A stretch of DNA of 64,000 bases from Viola odorata. Taxonomy: Eukaryota > Streptophyta > Magnoliopsida > Malpighiales > Violaceae. This document shows, piece by piece, positions 50,262 through 62,484 of this stretch; within the stretch, counting starts at the first letter, position 1; every line of letters begins with the position of its first letter. Made by a program: the position numbers and the translations under genes. The stretch lies in the NCBI GenBank assembly GCA_963691705.1, contig OY829539.1:45393656-45457655 (forward strand), given 5' to 3'. The notes under the pieces were generated by a model, which was not told the origin of the DNA, searched no databases, and saw nothing but the letters and a program-made list of their open reading frames with translations.

Positions 50262-51569
50262 TGATACGATCCTCACTAGGCGTGAATCGTTTCTCCTTAA
50301 GCGATCGTTGTCCAAGAGTGGATTCGTGCGGAATAGTAACTCAATCTTGCGCTGACCCTGCTGGACGTGATTATCCAACCAACCCAGCTACGCAATCAAG
50401 GATCTTGCTCGAACTTCTAACCCTCTAACCCTTAGTGAGGTTAGCAACCTAGATAGGCGAACAATAGAATGAACTTTCGATTTACTTGAGTTGTTCTTCG
50501 AGTGTTCGGACTCAAAGGATTCAAGGTTCTTAGTGAGATCAATTAATGCAAGTGTTTGGCTGAAAAAGATCTTATTTTATTAAGCCAAGCGTCTGCCTTT
50601 AAATAGGCATAAACAATACAAGTTTAACTAAGACTAGAAAACCTATTTTAACTAGAACTCCTAAGTAACTTCGAAATAGAACTTCTACTAGTCTAATAAC
50701 TGTAAAAACTAATTAATAAATACAAATAAAGCCTTCTAGAACTTCGTAGAAGCATTCGCATCATCAGGCCAAGGTTTGGGCCGAATTCTCCAAGTTGCGG
50801 GCTGCTCGCGTTCACACTGCGCTCCAAAATGTCTCCCCGCCCTAACTGTTGATTGGCTTGTCCAATTGGGCTGAAACTTGTCCCATTCGATAGCTAAGAC
50901 CCAAAAATAGTAGGAGGGTGCTCCTCTTCCCGTTCCGGGCCTGAATGGTATGACGAATGGTCGTTGGCGTTGACGGACGCGTTTTGAAGTCCTCGTCCGC
51001 GTAGGATTGCTGTCAGCAAAAATGTAACGACCCATAACAAACAAACCGCTCTTAATTTTGATCGGAATTTTGGACAAAATGAATAAGACATCATGAGGTT
51101 TCATAATTGATAAAGATCACATGATTCTGACTTCTGATGATCGAGATATGGTCCGACGAAGTTGTCCGTCACGTTTGCGCTTAGGACACTTGCATGCTTG
51201 ATTGTCATCTCGAACCTTCTTGAGATATACTCGTCCAAATGCTCTGAAACTTGGACAAAGCCTTCCTAAGATCCCAATAGGTCTTGTATATGTGTTGTAT
51301 CTTTGATGGAAGCCTCGCTTCCATGTCATGGCTTGGTCGGATGCAAAGTCTTGCCCTAAGAGCCTCCAAGCCACCTTCCATGTCATCCTTTGTCTAAGGA
51401 CTTGATCCAGCAATGATCCTTGCCTAGTTTCCATGTCTAGAGGTTGTTGTAACCTCTCTTTAAGCTTTGGAACGTCTTGGGCGCGATGCTTTGGGTTGAT
51501 TGGCCTTGGTTGCAAGGCGTGTGCGCGTTGGGTGCGGCTAGGGTTAGCCTCGTGGCTAGGATCGTATCA
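50262..51569 (-). repeat. 3' LTR of the non-autonomous element
   Basis: Direct repeat of 53702-55010. In element sense a TATTTAAA (about 50598-50605 complement) may be its TATA box. Confidence 0.9.
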
Positions 51570-51583
51570 TTCCCTTTCCCTTC
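51570..51583 (-). promoter_or_regulatory. Polypurine tract of the non-autonomous element
   Basis: In element sense GAAGGGAAAGGGAA ends directly at the LTR TG. It is also translated as the end of the element ORF (LFEGKGND). Confidence 0.8.
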
Positions 51584-52627
51584 GAAAAGATTCGCCCTCG
51601 AATCTGTTCTCTCAATGGAAGCAACACTCTCAAAATTAGAAACAGCAAAGGAGACATAAGAATGATAGGAAATACCCAAGGCATCCAACTCGGCGGTGGT
51701 GTCTATGTGTGTGGCGGTGGTTTGGGCTAAACCAACGTCTCTTATGGCAGCTGACTTGTTGACTTGAGTAGGCAACCAAGGCTGGTGTAAGAACATCCTT
51801 CCTCTATCAACAACCTTCAAGAACCGCTTCAATCTTTCTAAGTATCCCTTAGTCTCATAAGGAACACTCAAACCTTTCATGTGTACCACGGCTTGCCCTT
51901 GTGCTATCATCAACTCCTTGTGAACTCTTATACTTCCCAAGTACTCCAAACACCAAGGATTCTATGAACCCATAAATAAAAAATCAAAGCCGCATTGGTT
52001 GCAAGTAAACATAAGTGAAAATTCACTAAACAACTCAAACTTGCAAACCAACGAATAACACTTCGCTCTCCAAGCTCTCTCATTACTTCCCTCTAATTGC
52101 AGTAGCTTAGGGGACTCATCCTCCTTAATAACTTCTTTCTTTATCTTCCCTAAAGAATATGAAATAGAAGAAGAGAAAACAATTGGATAAGGGTTAGTAA
52201 AATTCAATTGCTTCGGCAAAGCTTCACTCTTTTTGCCAAGAACAATCTCTTGCACTACTAATGCGTTTCCACTTTCTCTCCCTTCGGTACTCTCACTCAA
52301 CTCGTCCTTTTTATGAGTACAATTCTCTTCTTTCAACCCATGCTCACTCTTTTCATGGGGGCTGTTTTGTTTATTTATTTTCTCTTCTAAACATGGGGCG
52401 CTCGGTGATGGATTTGTTCCCTTGACTACCTCCGGATCATGACTTGGTCTCGACATAGCCAACTCACAGTCCTCTCTTCCTTTTTGTTCCAGTGCCTTAC
52501 CCATCTCTTCAACTTTCTCTCTGAGGCGATTAACCAATTCTTTCCATGACATCTCCTTCGAGGTTCCGTCATTGGCCTTTAAGCTAACCGGGGGCTTCCT
52601 TGGAATGAATGCTGGTGGTGTCTCCAT
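51570..52627 (-). pseudogene. Unknown ORF of the non-autonomous element
   Basis: One frame of about 350 codons is broken by a single TAG at 51962-51964. The first part is charged and helical (EMSWKELVNRLREKVEEMGK) with Ser/Lys/Glu-rich linkers; a short CNQCGFDF pair of Cys lies just before the stop. The part after the stop reads YLERLKRFLKVVDRGRMFL and GISYHSYVSFAVSNFE, and runs into the polypurine tract with SRANLFEGKGND. That ending resembles the last residues of some plant gypsy polyproteins, which also overlap the PPT. I do not recognise the rest; it has no protease, RT or integrase motif. It could be a rearranged gag-pol remnant or a captured sequence. Confidence 0.5.
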
Positions 52628-52685
52628 CCTCTCATACCTAACATTCTGCCCTAGCCTCTCATAGGCTCTCTCATGCGTAACCTCC

Positions 52686-52955
52686 TCATAAACGCTTACT
52701 TTGTGACTGGCGTTTGGGTCTACTTACATGCCAAGGTGGTTCGCGTTCCAATCTGTCTGTGTGCCAATAGGGCTTGCGTTCTGCTCTCTCTTTGAACCAT
52801 GGTAGTGCATGCCCTTGCTCGCTTGCGTGCCATGATGTCTCACGCTTGTGTATCCTTGGCTCATGTCTTGGGCTAGACATATCAAACTCATGTTGGCCCC
52901 TTCTCCTCCTGTCCACTGCCTCATACCTCGCTCTCTCCATAGATGATATTGACAT
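52686..52955 (-). pseudogene. Small Arg/His/Trp-rich ORF of the non-autonomous element
   Basis: An 89-codon frame in element sense with repeated units of the type Arg-Glu-x-x-Trp-His (RETSWHAS, REPPWHVS) and many Arg, Lys and His, as in nucleic-acid-binding gag tails. It starts MSISSMERARYEAVDRRRRG. It may be the N-terminal part of the element's gag-like product, separated by a frame change from the larger frame downstream. Family not recognised. Confidence 0.4.
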
Positions 52956-53701
52956 GACTTAAAAATTGCGTTTTTCGGTCACAACTTGTGTCTGCAACTT
53001 GTAAAATCAATATCTTCCACGTCTGATCTCCGAATTGCGCGATTCTTTTTGCAATAGATCCGTAACAGCTCCAAGTATGTTGTATAAAAATTTCAGAATT
53101 TTCTGGACTGGCCTCCTATATATTGATTTTGTGTTTCGGTTCCAGAATTTTCTGACTCTAAGAAACAACGACTAAAGGAACACGTCTTGGGACTTTGGCT
53201 GTAACTTTTGACTCCGGTGTCCAAATCACTTGATTATTTTTTTATTCAGATTCCTAACAGACACAGCTTTCCAACGGACTCTCTTTTACTGAAATCCGAC
53301 TTCAACAAGTATGTATTGAAATACGATTTCTACACTGACACTTTTGGTGGACTATTTTTGGTGACACTTTGATGACACTTTGGGGGACTAATTTTTTGTG
53401 ACTCTATTTTGACACTTTGGGGACTGATTTTTGTGACTCTATTTTGACACTTTGGGGGACTATTTTGTGACTCTATTTGGTAGACATAAGACAAACAAAT
53501 CGGACTAGATTTGTCGAAATAAAAACACAAACGCAAAGGAAAACTTGATTTAGAAAATTGATTTCTAAACCGACTCAACTAAAAACGAAAATAACTAAAT
53601 GGGTGAAGGGTGATTGACTCCGGACTAGAGTAAATTGACACAATGATTTAATGAAAACAGATAACGTACCAAACTTGAACGGCCTTCGCTCCGCTACCAA
53701 C
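52956..53701 (-). other. Leader of the non-autonomous element with PBS and tandem repeats
   Basis: The PBS is at 53699-53688 in element sense. At 53335-53480 a unit with GACACTTTGGGGGACTATTT and TGTGACTCTATTT is repeated four times at about 40-50 bp with drift. Confidence 0.75.
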
Positions 53702-55010
53702 TGATACGATCCTCACTAGGCGTGAATCGTTTCTCCTTAAGCGATCGTTGTCCAAGAGTGGATTCGTGCGGAATAGTAACTCAATCTTGCGCTGACCCTG
53801 CTGGACGTGATTATCCAACCAACCCAGCTACACAATCAAGCATCTTGCTCGAACTTCTAACCCTCTAACCCTTGGTGAGGTTAGCAACCTAGATAGGCGA
53901 ACAATAGAATGAACTTTCGATTTACTTGAGTTGTTCTTCGAGTGTTCGGACTCAAAGGATTCAAGGTTCTTAGTGAGATCAATTAACGCAAGTGTTTGGC
54001 TGAAAAAGATCTTATTTTATTAAGCCAAGCGGCTGCCTTTAAATAGGCATAAACAATACAAGTTTAACTAAGACTAGAAAACCTATTTTAACTAGAACTC
54101 CTAAGTAACTTCGAAATAGAACTTCTACTAGTCTAATAACTGTAAAAACTAATTAATAAATACAAATAAAGCCTTCTAGAACTTCGTAGAAGCATTCGCA
54201 TCATCAGGCCAAGGTTTGGGCCGAATTCTCCAAGTTGCGGGCTGCTCGCGTTCACACTGCGCTCCAAAATGTCTCCCCGCCCTAACTGTTGATTGGCTTG
54301 TCCAATTGGGCTGAAACTTGTCTCATTCGATAGCTAAGACCCAAAAATAGTAGGAGGGTGCTCCTCTTCCCGTTCCGGGCCTGAATGGTATGAAGAATGG
54401 TCGTTGGCGTTGACGGACGCGTTTTGAAGTCCTCATCCGCGTAGGATTGCTGTCAGCAAAAATGTAACGACCCATAACAAACAAACCGCTCTTAATTTTG
54501 ATCTGAATTTTGGACAAAATTAAGAAGACATCATGAGGTTTCATAATTGATAAAGATCGCATGATTCTGACTTCTGATGATCGAGATATGGTCCGACGAA
54601 GTTGTCCGTCATGTTTGCTCTTAGGACACTTGCATGCTTGATTGTCATCTCGAACCTTCTTGAGATATACTCGTCCAAATGCTCTGAAACTTGGACACAG
54701 CCTTCCTAAGATCCCAATAGGTCTTGTACATATGTTGGATCTTTGATGGAAGCCTCGCTTCCATGTCATGGCTTGGTCGGATGCAAAGTCTTGCCCTAAG
54801 AGCCTCCAAGCCACCTTCCATGTCATCCTTTGTCTAAGGACTTGATCCAGCAATGATCCTTACCTAGTTTCCATGTCTAGAGGTTGTTGTAACCTCTCTT
54901 TAAGCTTTGGAACGTATTGGGCTCGATGCTTTGGGCTGATTGGCCTTGGTCGCAAGGCGTGTGCGCGTTGGGTGCGCGCTAGGGTTAGCCTCGTGGCTAG
55001 GATCGTATCA
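53702..55010 (-). repeat. 5' LTR of the non-autonomous element
   Basis: Direct repeat of 50262-51569. The + strand flank after it is TCGGC. Confidence 0.9.
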
Positions 55011-56376
55011 TCGGCCCTTTCTTAATTGTGCACTACTAGCTCTCAACTCGGACTTAGCTAGAAGTGGCCATCATGGCAGCGCCCATTCCATAACACGGAA
55101 CACTCGCTCGCACATCTATGTCGCATTTGCATAGGAGAAGTTCACTTAAACAAGCATACTCTTGTATCTTACCTAGGGAAAGGTGGAGAGCTATCACACC
55201 CCGGAAAGACTTCCCTTCACATAACCGATAAGGGACAATCCGTCAAATCCATGCGCTTTTGTCGCGTCTCAGGGCCTATGTTAAGGCTAGGCTTGAGCAC
55301 CAAGGCCTATACCTTAACACACACGTACCATATTAACACACTTAATGATGTAGCACATGTCACATCATTCAATTATGGCAGGAAGGTGCATAAATGAAAT
55401 AACATAAATATAAATATAATGGGTAACTAAATAAAAAATTAATATAAGTGGTGATTAAATGAAACATTAAAATAAAATATCATTTAAGACATTATGATAT
55501 CATTCCGGAGATAGTGTTGGGTTGTTTTCAACCTCGCTTTTGTAAGCTTTAATTTAAAACCCTTTCACTCTAAAAAAAATTAAAAATTAAAAAAATCCTC
55601 TCAAATAAAATGCCATTGACGATACTTTCTGGCTTAATTTTTTATTAATATTTTGACCTCTAAACTTCTTTTTTTAATCTTTAAGCTTGGATAGATTTTG
55701 TCCCAACTATTTTATTTTTTATTGATAACCTTTTAGCCATGAAATTTCAATGCTTAGTGATGAAAAAGGTTGTCACACTGCTTTCGATGGAATAGGTTCC
55801 ATAGAAAACAACCTTTTTACGTTCGAAGTGTGGAGCTAAACTCTTTGAACCGAATTTTTTATCGAAAATAAGCATGCGTACTTTTGCATGGCCAAAACCC
55901 AACCCTCTTACTAAACTGGCCGCCCGTTGGCTTATTGGGCATGTCCGTTTAATTTTATGTAATTAGAACAAAATTGACAATTTTTGTATATCAACTAGAA
56001 ATTTTAAATCAAAATATTCGTACAAACCGAGTTTCACAAGTTCAAAATAATAAACGTAATACTTTAATCTAACAATCCCAATTGATACTTAACCAAGGCA
56101 AATATGATGTTATTATCTCTACAACTCATGACTGACTAATGAAACAGAATAAAATAAAAAGGTAATAATCTCAACCAGATAATTCGAGAATCTAAGGAAT
56201 GCATGACATTGATAATAGAAACGCAAGCCACATTTCTAAAATTTATTTATTTAATTATTTAGAAATTAGAAGTTATCAAATCAGATTATATACTTATATG
56301 TATATATAACGAATAATTATGTGACACGGTCCGGGCCAAGCTTAAAATCGGAGAGCCCAGGCCCAACCCTTTTACA
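55011..56376. other. Right flank of the non-autonomous element, then AT-rich sequence
   Basis: 55016-55330 continues the GC-richer repeat of the left flank. From about 55380 the DNA is AT-rich without genes. Around 56322-56400 GGTCCGGGCCAAGC and GCCCAGGCCCAACC suggest a degraded transposon end, not assignable. Confidence 0.4.
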
Positions 56377-56893
56377 TTGACGAGCCGAGCTAGGCTTGAA
56401 ATTTGGCGTCCTATGCCTGTTCATTTAAAACATATCCGAACCAACCCTACGAACGAGCCATCTAGTTACCATACCCATGACCAAGCAAAGGCTTTCTGGG
56501 CAAAGGCTTATGACCCTAAAGTTATGTTGATTGGAAATCCTCTAACTATTACAAGGGATGAGGCTCTCGCAGTTGTAGAAGCTAGAAACTATCATATACG
56601 ATATGCCCCCAAGATGAGGCTCAAGTTCCGAAACTCTAACAAGTTTTGTAAATTTCACAATGGGGGGTGGATACACGATTGACGAATGCAAACATCTCAT
56701 CATTTCACTTGATCGAATCATGGGGGAGAGGTACATGGGCAAGTACGGCGTGAAAACTAGGAAAGACCACCGCAAAGTTATGGGTAAGAATTACAAGAGA
56801 AGATATTATGAACATGACGAAGGGCAAAATCCTAAAGGGAGAGGTCGGCCGCTTCCGCCACCGCCATCATTGGACAATCATAATAGTCCCTGA
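56377..56893 (+). pseudogene. Gypsy gag fragment with frameshift
   Basis: Two overlapping frames (56377-56682 and 56660-56893) join at a run of six G (about 56662-56667). The joined region contains KFCKFHNGG and then YTIDECKHLIISLDRIM and GERYMGKYG, the C-x-x-H ... C pattern and following helix of Tat/Ogre-type gag. The rest of the element is absent. Not related closely enough to the gag at 2645 to be the same family member. Confidence 0.6.
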
Positions 56894-57226
56894 TACGTAT
56901 AAATCCTAGGTAGGGATCTTTTTGTAAGGTCAATGCTTGTTAATGTGGCTTAGGTGATTATTTTGCTTGTCACGATCTCCTGAAATGCGCTGGAGAGGGT
57001 CTTCGATGTAGAAGCTCCGGAGTCCATCTCCAAATCAAGCCTCTCTCTCTCTCTCTTCGTCTGCCATTCCTTTACCCATTTCCGTTTGATTTCAAATCTT
57101 GGGCATTTTGCTAGGGAAAATCGTGAAGTAGTAATTTTTCCTCTCCCTTGTCCATTTTCTTCTCCTTCCCTACTAAATAAATTTTTTCACCAAAAAAGTA
57201 GATCTAGGAATACAGCGGCTGCGATT
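56894..57226 (+). other. Non-coding stretch, possible 5' UTR
   Basis: It contains a (TC)n run at 57044-57056 and pyrimidine-rich words ahead of an ATG at 57232. No transposon end is recognised. Confidence 0.3.
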
Positions 57227-57413
57227 TAGAAAATGGAGAGCGTTGACTACTCGGACGACTCTCAAATGGAGAGAATTTGATGATTCCATGAACATGATCG
57301 TCAAAGATTCAATTACTGATGTGAGATCAGCGGAGGACGCGACGGAGGAGGTGGCGGTGCAGGACTCCAGTGAGTGGAGTATCATGGTGCCGGATACTAA
57401 TGGTTGCTGAAAC
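57227..57413 (+). pseudogene. Coding-like segment truncated by Athila-like element 2
   Basis: An ATG at 57232 begins MESVDYSDDSQMERI and then stops. The next frame is open from there to the LTR edge and is acidic and biased like coding sequence (VAVQDSSEWSIMVPD). This looks like the first exon of a host gene with one frameshift, cut by the insertion at 57414. I do not recognise the family; it may also be chance. Confidence 0.3.
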
Positions 57414-58774
57414 TGTCAAAATTAAATAGAATACAATTCACCATGCATCTGCAATAGAAAATAGTAGCAAGTGGTAAAAGGATCGTTCCTCAGGGATTCA
57501 GTGGACAATTTCAGTTCTCTATAATGTAAAACGAAGGGTGGTTAATACCAATGATAGTTGTTTGAATGCAAATAATTAAAGAAATAAAATAAATAAAAAC
57601 AATGAACAAATTGAATGTGTGTAACAAATGATAAAGACTTCCCAGTAAGGATTCTATCTAGCCCATGATTCGTGTAGGTTAATCATTAATGCAAATGTAT
57701 TAGACACCATATTTATAGGATGACTATAGAGATCATGTATTGGTCACCTAGATCTCCTGCTCTCCTCCTACACAAGACTTCCAAAGAGATACTCTATCAG
57801 AAATTCCTAATCAACTCAATAACCCTAAGAGACACTCTATAGAATTTAATTGAGCAATTGATAGACATGGGGAGAGGCCTTATCCCAGGCCAGGGAGAGA
57901 GACGTGTCTACTCCTATAAACCAGATCCTACCATTTTTCTAACCGTCAACCAGTTAGTCGCCTTCATATTTCTTTTTACAATATAGACTCCAAAGTCTCC
58001 AGAAAAGACTGTAATCATTCAAGTTTAAGTGAAGTTGATCAGGCTTTACACAAAACAGGAATAAACTAACGTGTTATCAAAAAGGGTAGAAATATAATTA
58101 TAGAGTGTGTGAAGTGCTAACACAACCTATGAATCATGGCAGAGAATCCTTACCAAGAAGAAGACGTTTAGCCTAGAATAGACATAGTAATAATAACAAT
58201 AAAGAAATAAAGAAATAAACTAAAATTGGAATTGAATTAGGAAAAAAAATAAAAACTAAAGTGCAAGCTGCAACAATGGTAGTCGAATAGAAGAAGAACC
58301 GAGGAAGAAGAGACAGACCTCTTTTCCTTGTCGACTATTTAAAATAAAAACCTAGTTGTTCAAAATTCTAAAACGATAAGGATAAAATCAAATCAAATAT
58401 ATTGTTTGCAAATATTTTCTAAAGAGAAATCGGAGAGGTGCAGTTCAAGAAGGAGTTCTATGAGCTGAAGGACTTCTTTCCTTCTGGAAGATGACAGCTC
58501 GCGCCTAAGGTTCAGCTCGCGGCCCAAGCCTAGCTCGGCTTCATTAATTCAGTTGACTCTGGTCAACGCACAACGATTCCTCGCCTTATCCCAGGCCTGG
58601 GATAGAATAGCTCCGTTTTCACCAAAACAACTCTAAAATAGGTTCTTCTAGCTCCTTTTGAATAATCCGCTTCACAACCACTGGTTCTGTAAAAAGGAGT
58701 GAAAAACTCATCATTTAGCAGTATCATCATCCTAAAATAGGCATAAAAGGATGATGAATAATAGACATTTTACA
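57414..58774 (-). repeat. 3' LTR of Athila-like element 2 (about 1361 bp)
   Basis: In element sense it starts TGTAAAATGTC (58774) and ends TTTTGACA (57414). The left edge is inferred from the canonical TG/CA ends; the second LTR is not in the window, so edges and target duplication cannot be confirmed. Confidence 0.65.
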
Positions 58775-60068
58775 CTCCAGCCAAATCCCCCACACTAACC
58801 TATGCTTGCCCCCAAGCATCAAAATAAAACAAATCCAAACAAAACAAAACAAACAGACATCAAGACCCTAGAGTTCTTCATTCAGCCACACTCCTCACCA
58901 CTGAAATTACCTAGACACTTCAATCACCAAATCAATGCTAGACTATCAAGGACCGATCAATACCCTAAACATACCCCATCCAAATGGTATCAAGACGTCC
59001 AGCTCTGAGTCTTAAGCAATAATTAAGGGACAAAACATCACTACAGACTCGAGTATACAACAGTGCAGTTCCATCATAATATTAAACCACTTTGCTTTTA
59101 TTGTCATTCTTATTGCATGGCAGAATTTTTCATTTCTTATTGACTTAACCACCGTCAATTTCTTGCCCTTTTTATTTTTTATTTTGTAGGCAGAATTTCT
59201 TTCAATTTATAGCAGTCTTTGTTCTTTTTGGGCTCTCCAACTCCCAGAACTTTCACTTTTGCTAATTTTTCTGCTCTTCCTTCCTGACATTTAGCACTTA
59301 AACATTACACAAACCAACAGATGGGGACTAAGCACATACTCGAATCAAAAGCAGCTAGTTCTATCACCTCAATTATATTTCAGACTCTAGCTAGATGTCT
59401 TTTAAACCATGTGGATAGTTAATATTCTGAGAGCATTAGGATATATGCCTCTTAAGCATTGATCATGTTATGCTCATTCACTCCCTTGGTACTAAAGCAT
59501 TGATTTGACCAAACAAGTGTATGATTGTATTTTCAGTGGTGAACTACACAGCCTAAGTTAAAAACTAGGGACTGATGTACACAAAGCATAACTATCTACC
59601 TAAAAGAATGCACAAAAATAAGAACAAAAATTCATGCATACATAAGACCAAAGAAAAGAAATAAAAAAATGAAAAACTGACTCAAACAAAACCATAATCA
59701 AAACAGTCATGCCAAACACAAATAATAAAAAGTCCTCCTCTACACTAGAAGACACTTTGTCCTCAAAGTGTGGGAAAGGGAAAAGATGCATACTAAAAAT
59801 AAAATAGAAGAAAGAAAAAGGAAAGAAAGTACCCGGGCAAATTATGGGTTGGGTGGGAATGGTGATTGTTGCACGAACTTCTCTAAGAGCTCTCTTTGCG
59901 AGGCATTGGTATGCTTCTGCTCTTCCATAAGCTCCTTCAGTTGAGCACCTTGCTCTGCTACCATCTTCATCAGGAGTTGTTGTTGATCCTCCTATTTCAT
60001 CAGCATCTCTCTAATCACCCTCAGCTCTTCCCCAGACCTGGCTGCCTGGTCATTTAGAGTGGCACCCC
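58775..60068 (-). other. Athila-like element 2: PPT and 3' untranslated region
   Basis: GTGTGGGGGA lies 11 nt before the LTR in element sense. Stem-loops ATGCTTG-cccc-CAAGCAT (58802-58819) and ACACTTTG-tcct-CAAAGTGT (59752-59771) correspond to those of element 1. No gene. Confidence 0.7.
59752..59771 (-). other. Stem-loop after the third ORF, Athila-like element 2
   Basis: A perfect 8-bp stem with the same 4-nt loop as 17205-17224. The fifth stem pair is inverted relative to element 1. Confidence 0.65.
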
Positions 60069-61982
60069 TTATTGATCTGGGATAAGAGCTTGTTCTTGTG
60101 CTTGGGTAGTTTTTGTGTTTTCTGCAGCTTCATCATCCTTTGCAAACCTATAGATCCCTCCATTCTTGGCTCCAAAAATGTGGTCTACTACTAGAGTGAA
60201 ACCTGTGTTGCTGCATACTACACGATTTTTGTCCAGGTGAAAGTAACCAATAACATCTAAATACTTTAAATCTAAGACTCTTAAATCTGAAGATTTAAAC
60301 AACTCACAAGTAGCTATGTCTAGGCCCCTATGTTGCACAGCAAGAGAAGTGATAAATGATCCCATTGGCAAATTGTTCTTAACAGTTCTTACCTGGTTGC
60401 AAAACCAGTAGCCTAAGTTCAGTTTATGTTTGTTCACCATGCACCACAAAATGAACAATTCTTGCTTTGAAATCAGACCAGAAATTCCAGTTTTACCAGA
60501 AAAAGTTATAGCTAAAAACCTATGAATAATCCTAAGTGACAAGTCTATAATGGCATGAGCCTTTGCATGACTGTCATCAAAAATTGCAGCAGGGTTCTTA
60601 GTCAACTATTTCCATGCATCATGTTTATCAAAAGTTGGAAATTCTGGATACTCACTTAGGCAACTCACATACCAATCAGAACTTAAATCATTTTTAGTAA
60701 CAAAGCCAATAAACACATTGAATTCATCCATAGTTAAGTGGGAATATTGATTCATTAATCTGAAATTAACTTCCTTAGCACCTACTGACTTTTTCTTTTT
60801 AGAGCTTGACCAAAAGGATGAATAAAATTCAAGGGTTAGCTCTAAAAAAATAAGGGTACTTAGGAAAGAAAAGTGGTTCCCAACCTATGTTTTGGATGAA
60901 TTCAGTAAGGGGGTCAATTATATCCAAATCATCTAACAATTGATAATCAAATTGAGCACATGCAGTCACATTGCAATCATATTTATCAAATAATCTCTCA
61001 GTAGATTCTAAATCATGAAAGCGCAACCAGCCCTTGAGATTCTCAAGTGCTGATTTTACCTATTTCGGTGCTTGTCCTCCCTTGGTTATGCCCTTTACCC
61101 TCACGTGTCCTTGCTGCTCCATCGGGACCGCTGGTGGCTGAGGTGGTAGTCCAGGCGTCTGGACCTTCCCGAAAGGTATGTGGATATTTTTCTTTTCCTC
61201 CATGGTCAAGGCCACGTTGGCTCTGGCCATCTTTCTTTTATTTTGTCCAGCACTACCCTTCTTTGTTGCTATCCCAGGCCTGATGGAAGCATCATCTTTC
61301 GCTTTCTCTGGTGTCTTCCTCTTCACCCCCACACTAGTCTATTGGATATCTTTACCCTCATCCACCTTCTTCTTCCCTTTTCTCAGGCGAGAAAGGGGGA
61401 TCTCGGTCGAGTCCTCTTCTGAGTCATCAACCGTCTCGGTTGGTTTTGCCTTGAAGGTGGGGTCTGAGGCGGTTTCTTCACCAGAGCTGGTGGAAGACTA
61501 CTCTGGTGAATCAGGTGTTGGGTGGATGACCGGTTCAGATGGTGGCACCACCTTTGGAACTTCCTCTTCCCCTAGACCTGGTGCATCTAGAATGTGAGGT
61601 TCTGGTACCTGTTCTTCAATCGGCTTGAGATCCACCTGCCTTGCTTCGTCGGCCACCGTGGTTGTGGGTGGCAGTGGTAGCGATTGCTCTACTGGTGGCA
61701 GCGAGGGAACCGAGGTTGGGTTTTCTGGTTATGGTGGTGGTGTGGCGTCTCTAACCCGAGGAGGAGATGAAGGCGGTGTTGGGTGAGAGGGTCTGGTCAG
61801 AGTGTTCTACCAGTTGATGTAATACTCCTCTTCAGCGTCATCCACTAGTGGTTGTGGAACCGGCGGTGATGGTGGTGGAGTGGTAACGAGTACGACTTTG
61901 GTTTTGGGTTTTGATTTGGGCACTCGCTTGGTAGTTTTGCTTGAAGAGGGTTTTGTGGATTTGCTAGCTCTGGTGAGCACCA
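60069..61982 (-). pseudogene. Athila third ORF (ATHILA ORF-1 family-like), element 2
   Basis: About 640 codons in element sense. The N-part (61982-61060) is basic and Pro/Thr/Glu-rich (MVLTRASKSTKPSSSK). The middle has NLKGWLRFHD and IIDPLTEFIQNIGWEPLFF, and the C-part LSLRIIHRFLAITFSGKTG and LRVLDLKYLDVIGYFHLDKN. The same domain order occurs in element 1. Breaks: TAG/TAA stops at about 61809, 61730, 61498, 61339, 61060 and 60606, and a one-base frameshift in a run of seven A on + (60844-60850). Protein function unknown; env-like only by position. Confidence 0.75.
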
Positions 61983-62484
61983 TTTTTTATTATGAGTTGC
62001 TTGATTTGGGAGGGATGAGAGGAGAAGATGATGATGGCTAATTTGAGAGATTAGGTTTGTATTTAGGAGAGAAGGAGGAAGAGTTTTGGTTTAATTGGGA
62101 GAATTGAGCAATTTAGGATAAAGGAGGAGTTTTGATTTGAGTGGGTAACGGATATATTATTGAATAAATTATATTATCGTTGGAGAGATAATGATGAGGT
62201 GAGTTTCTCTCTCACGAATCTGCTTTTTGGTTTCGTGTTTTGCCCATCGATTCTTTCTCTCATGGACTCTTTCCTAGACCTGGGTTAAGATCAATTTCAA
62301 CTTCAACTACTTCCCTATTTTTCTCCTGCGAAAGAAAATCAATCAAATTGCCGATAAGATCTCCTTAGTTTTTATTCAAAGAAAAATCACTAAAATAAAG
62401 AAAATGAATTAAAATAAAATAAACGCATGGGTTGCCTCCCATGTAGCGTTCTTCTTTACTGTCTTGGACTAGACGTGATCCTCC
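61983..62484 (-). other. Spacer between pol and the third ORF, Athila-like element 2
   Basis: No gene; the stem-loop at 62426-62443 lies 41 nt past the pol stop. Confidence 0.7.
62426..62443 (-). other. Post-pol stem-loop, Athila-like element 2
   Basis: In element sense CATGGG-AGGCAA-CCCATG, identical in stem and loop to 21440-21457 although flanking sequence has diverged. Confidence 0.7.

Larger units (their letters stand above)
50262..55010 (-). mobile_element. Non-autonomous LTR retrotransposon (4749 bp, LARD-like)
   Basis: LTRs of 1308 bp (50262-51569) and 1309 bp (53702-55010) begin TGATACGATCCT and end AGGATCGTATCA, a 12-bp terminal inverted repeat. In element sense (-) a PBS TGGTAGCGGAGC follows the 5' LTR (9 of 12 match to the usual initiator-Met PBS) and a purine tract GAAGGGAAAGGGAA precedes the 3' LTR. 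Flanking TCGAC and TCGGC are a target duplication with one change. No RT, integrase or protease is found, so movement depends on a helper. The LTRs differ by about 2% by eye. Confidence 0.9.

Noticed and set aside
49725..55200. An older Tekay-type LTR split by the non-autonomous element
   Set aside because: TGTCACAACCC resembles such an LTR start, but I could not find a matching end, PBS or second copy, so it is kept as unclassified repeat.
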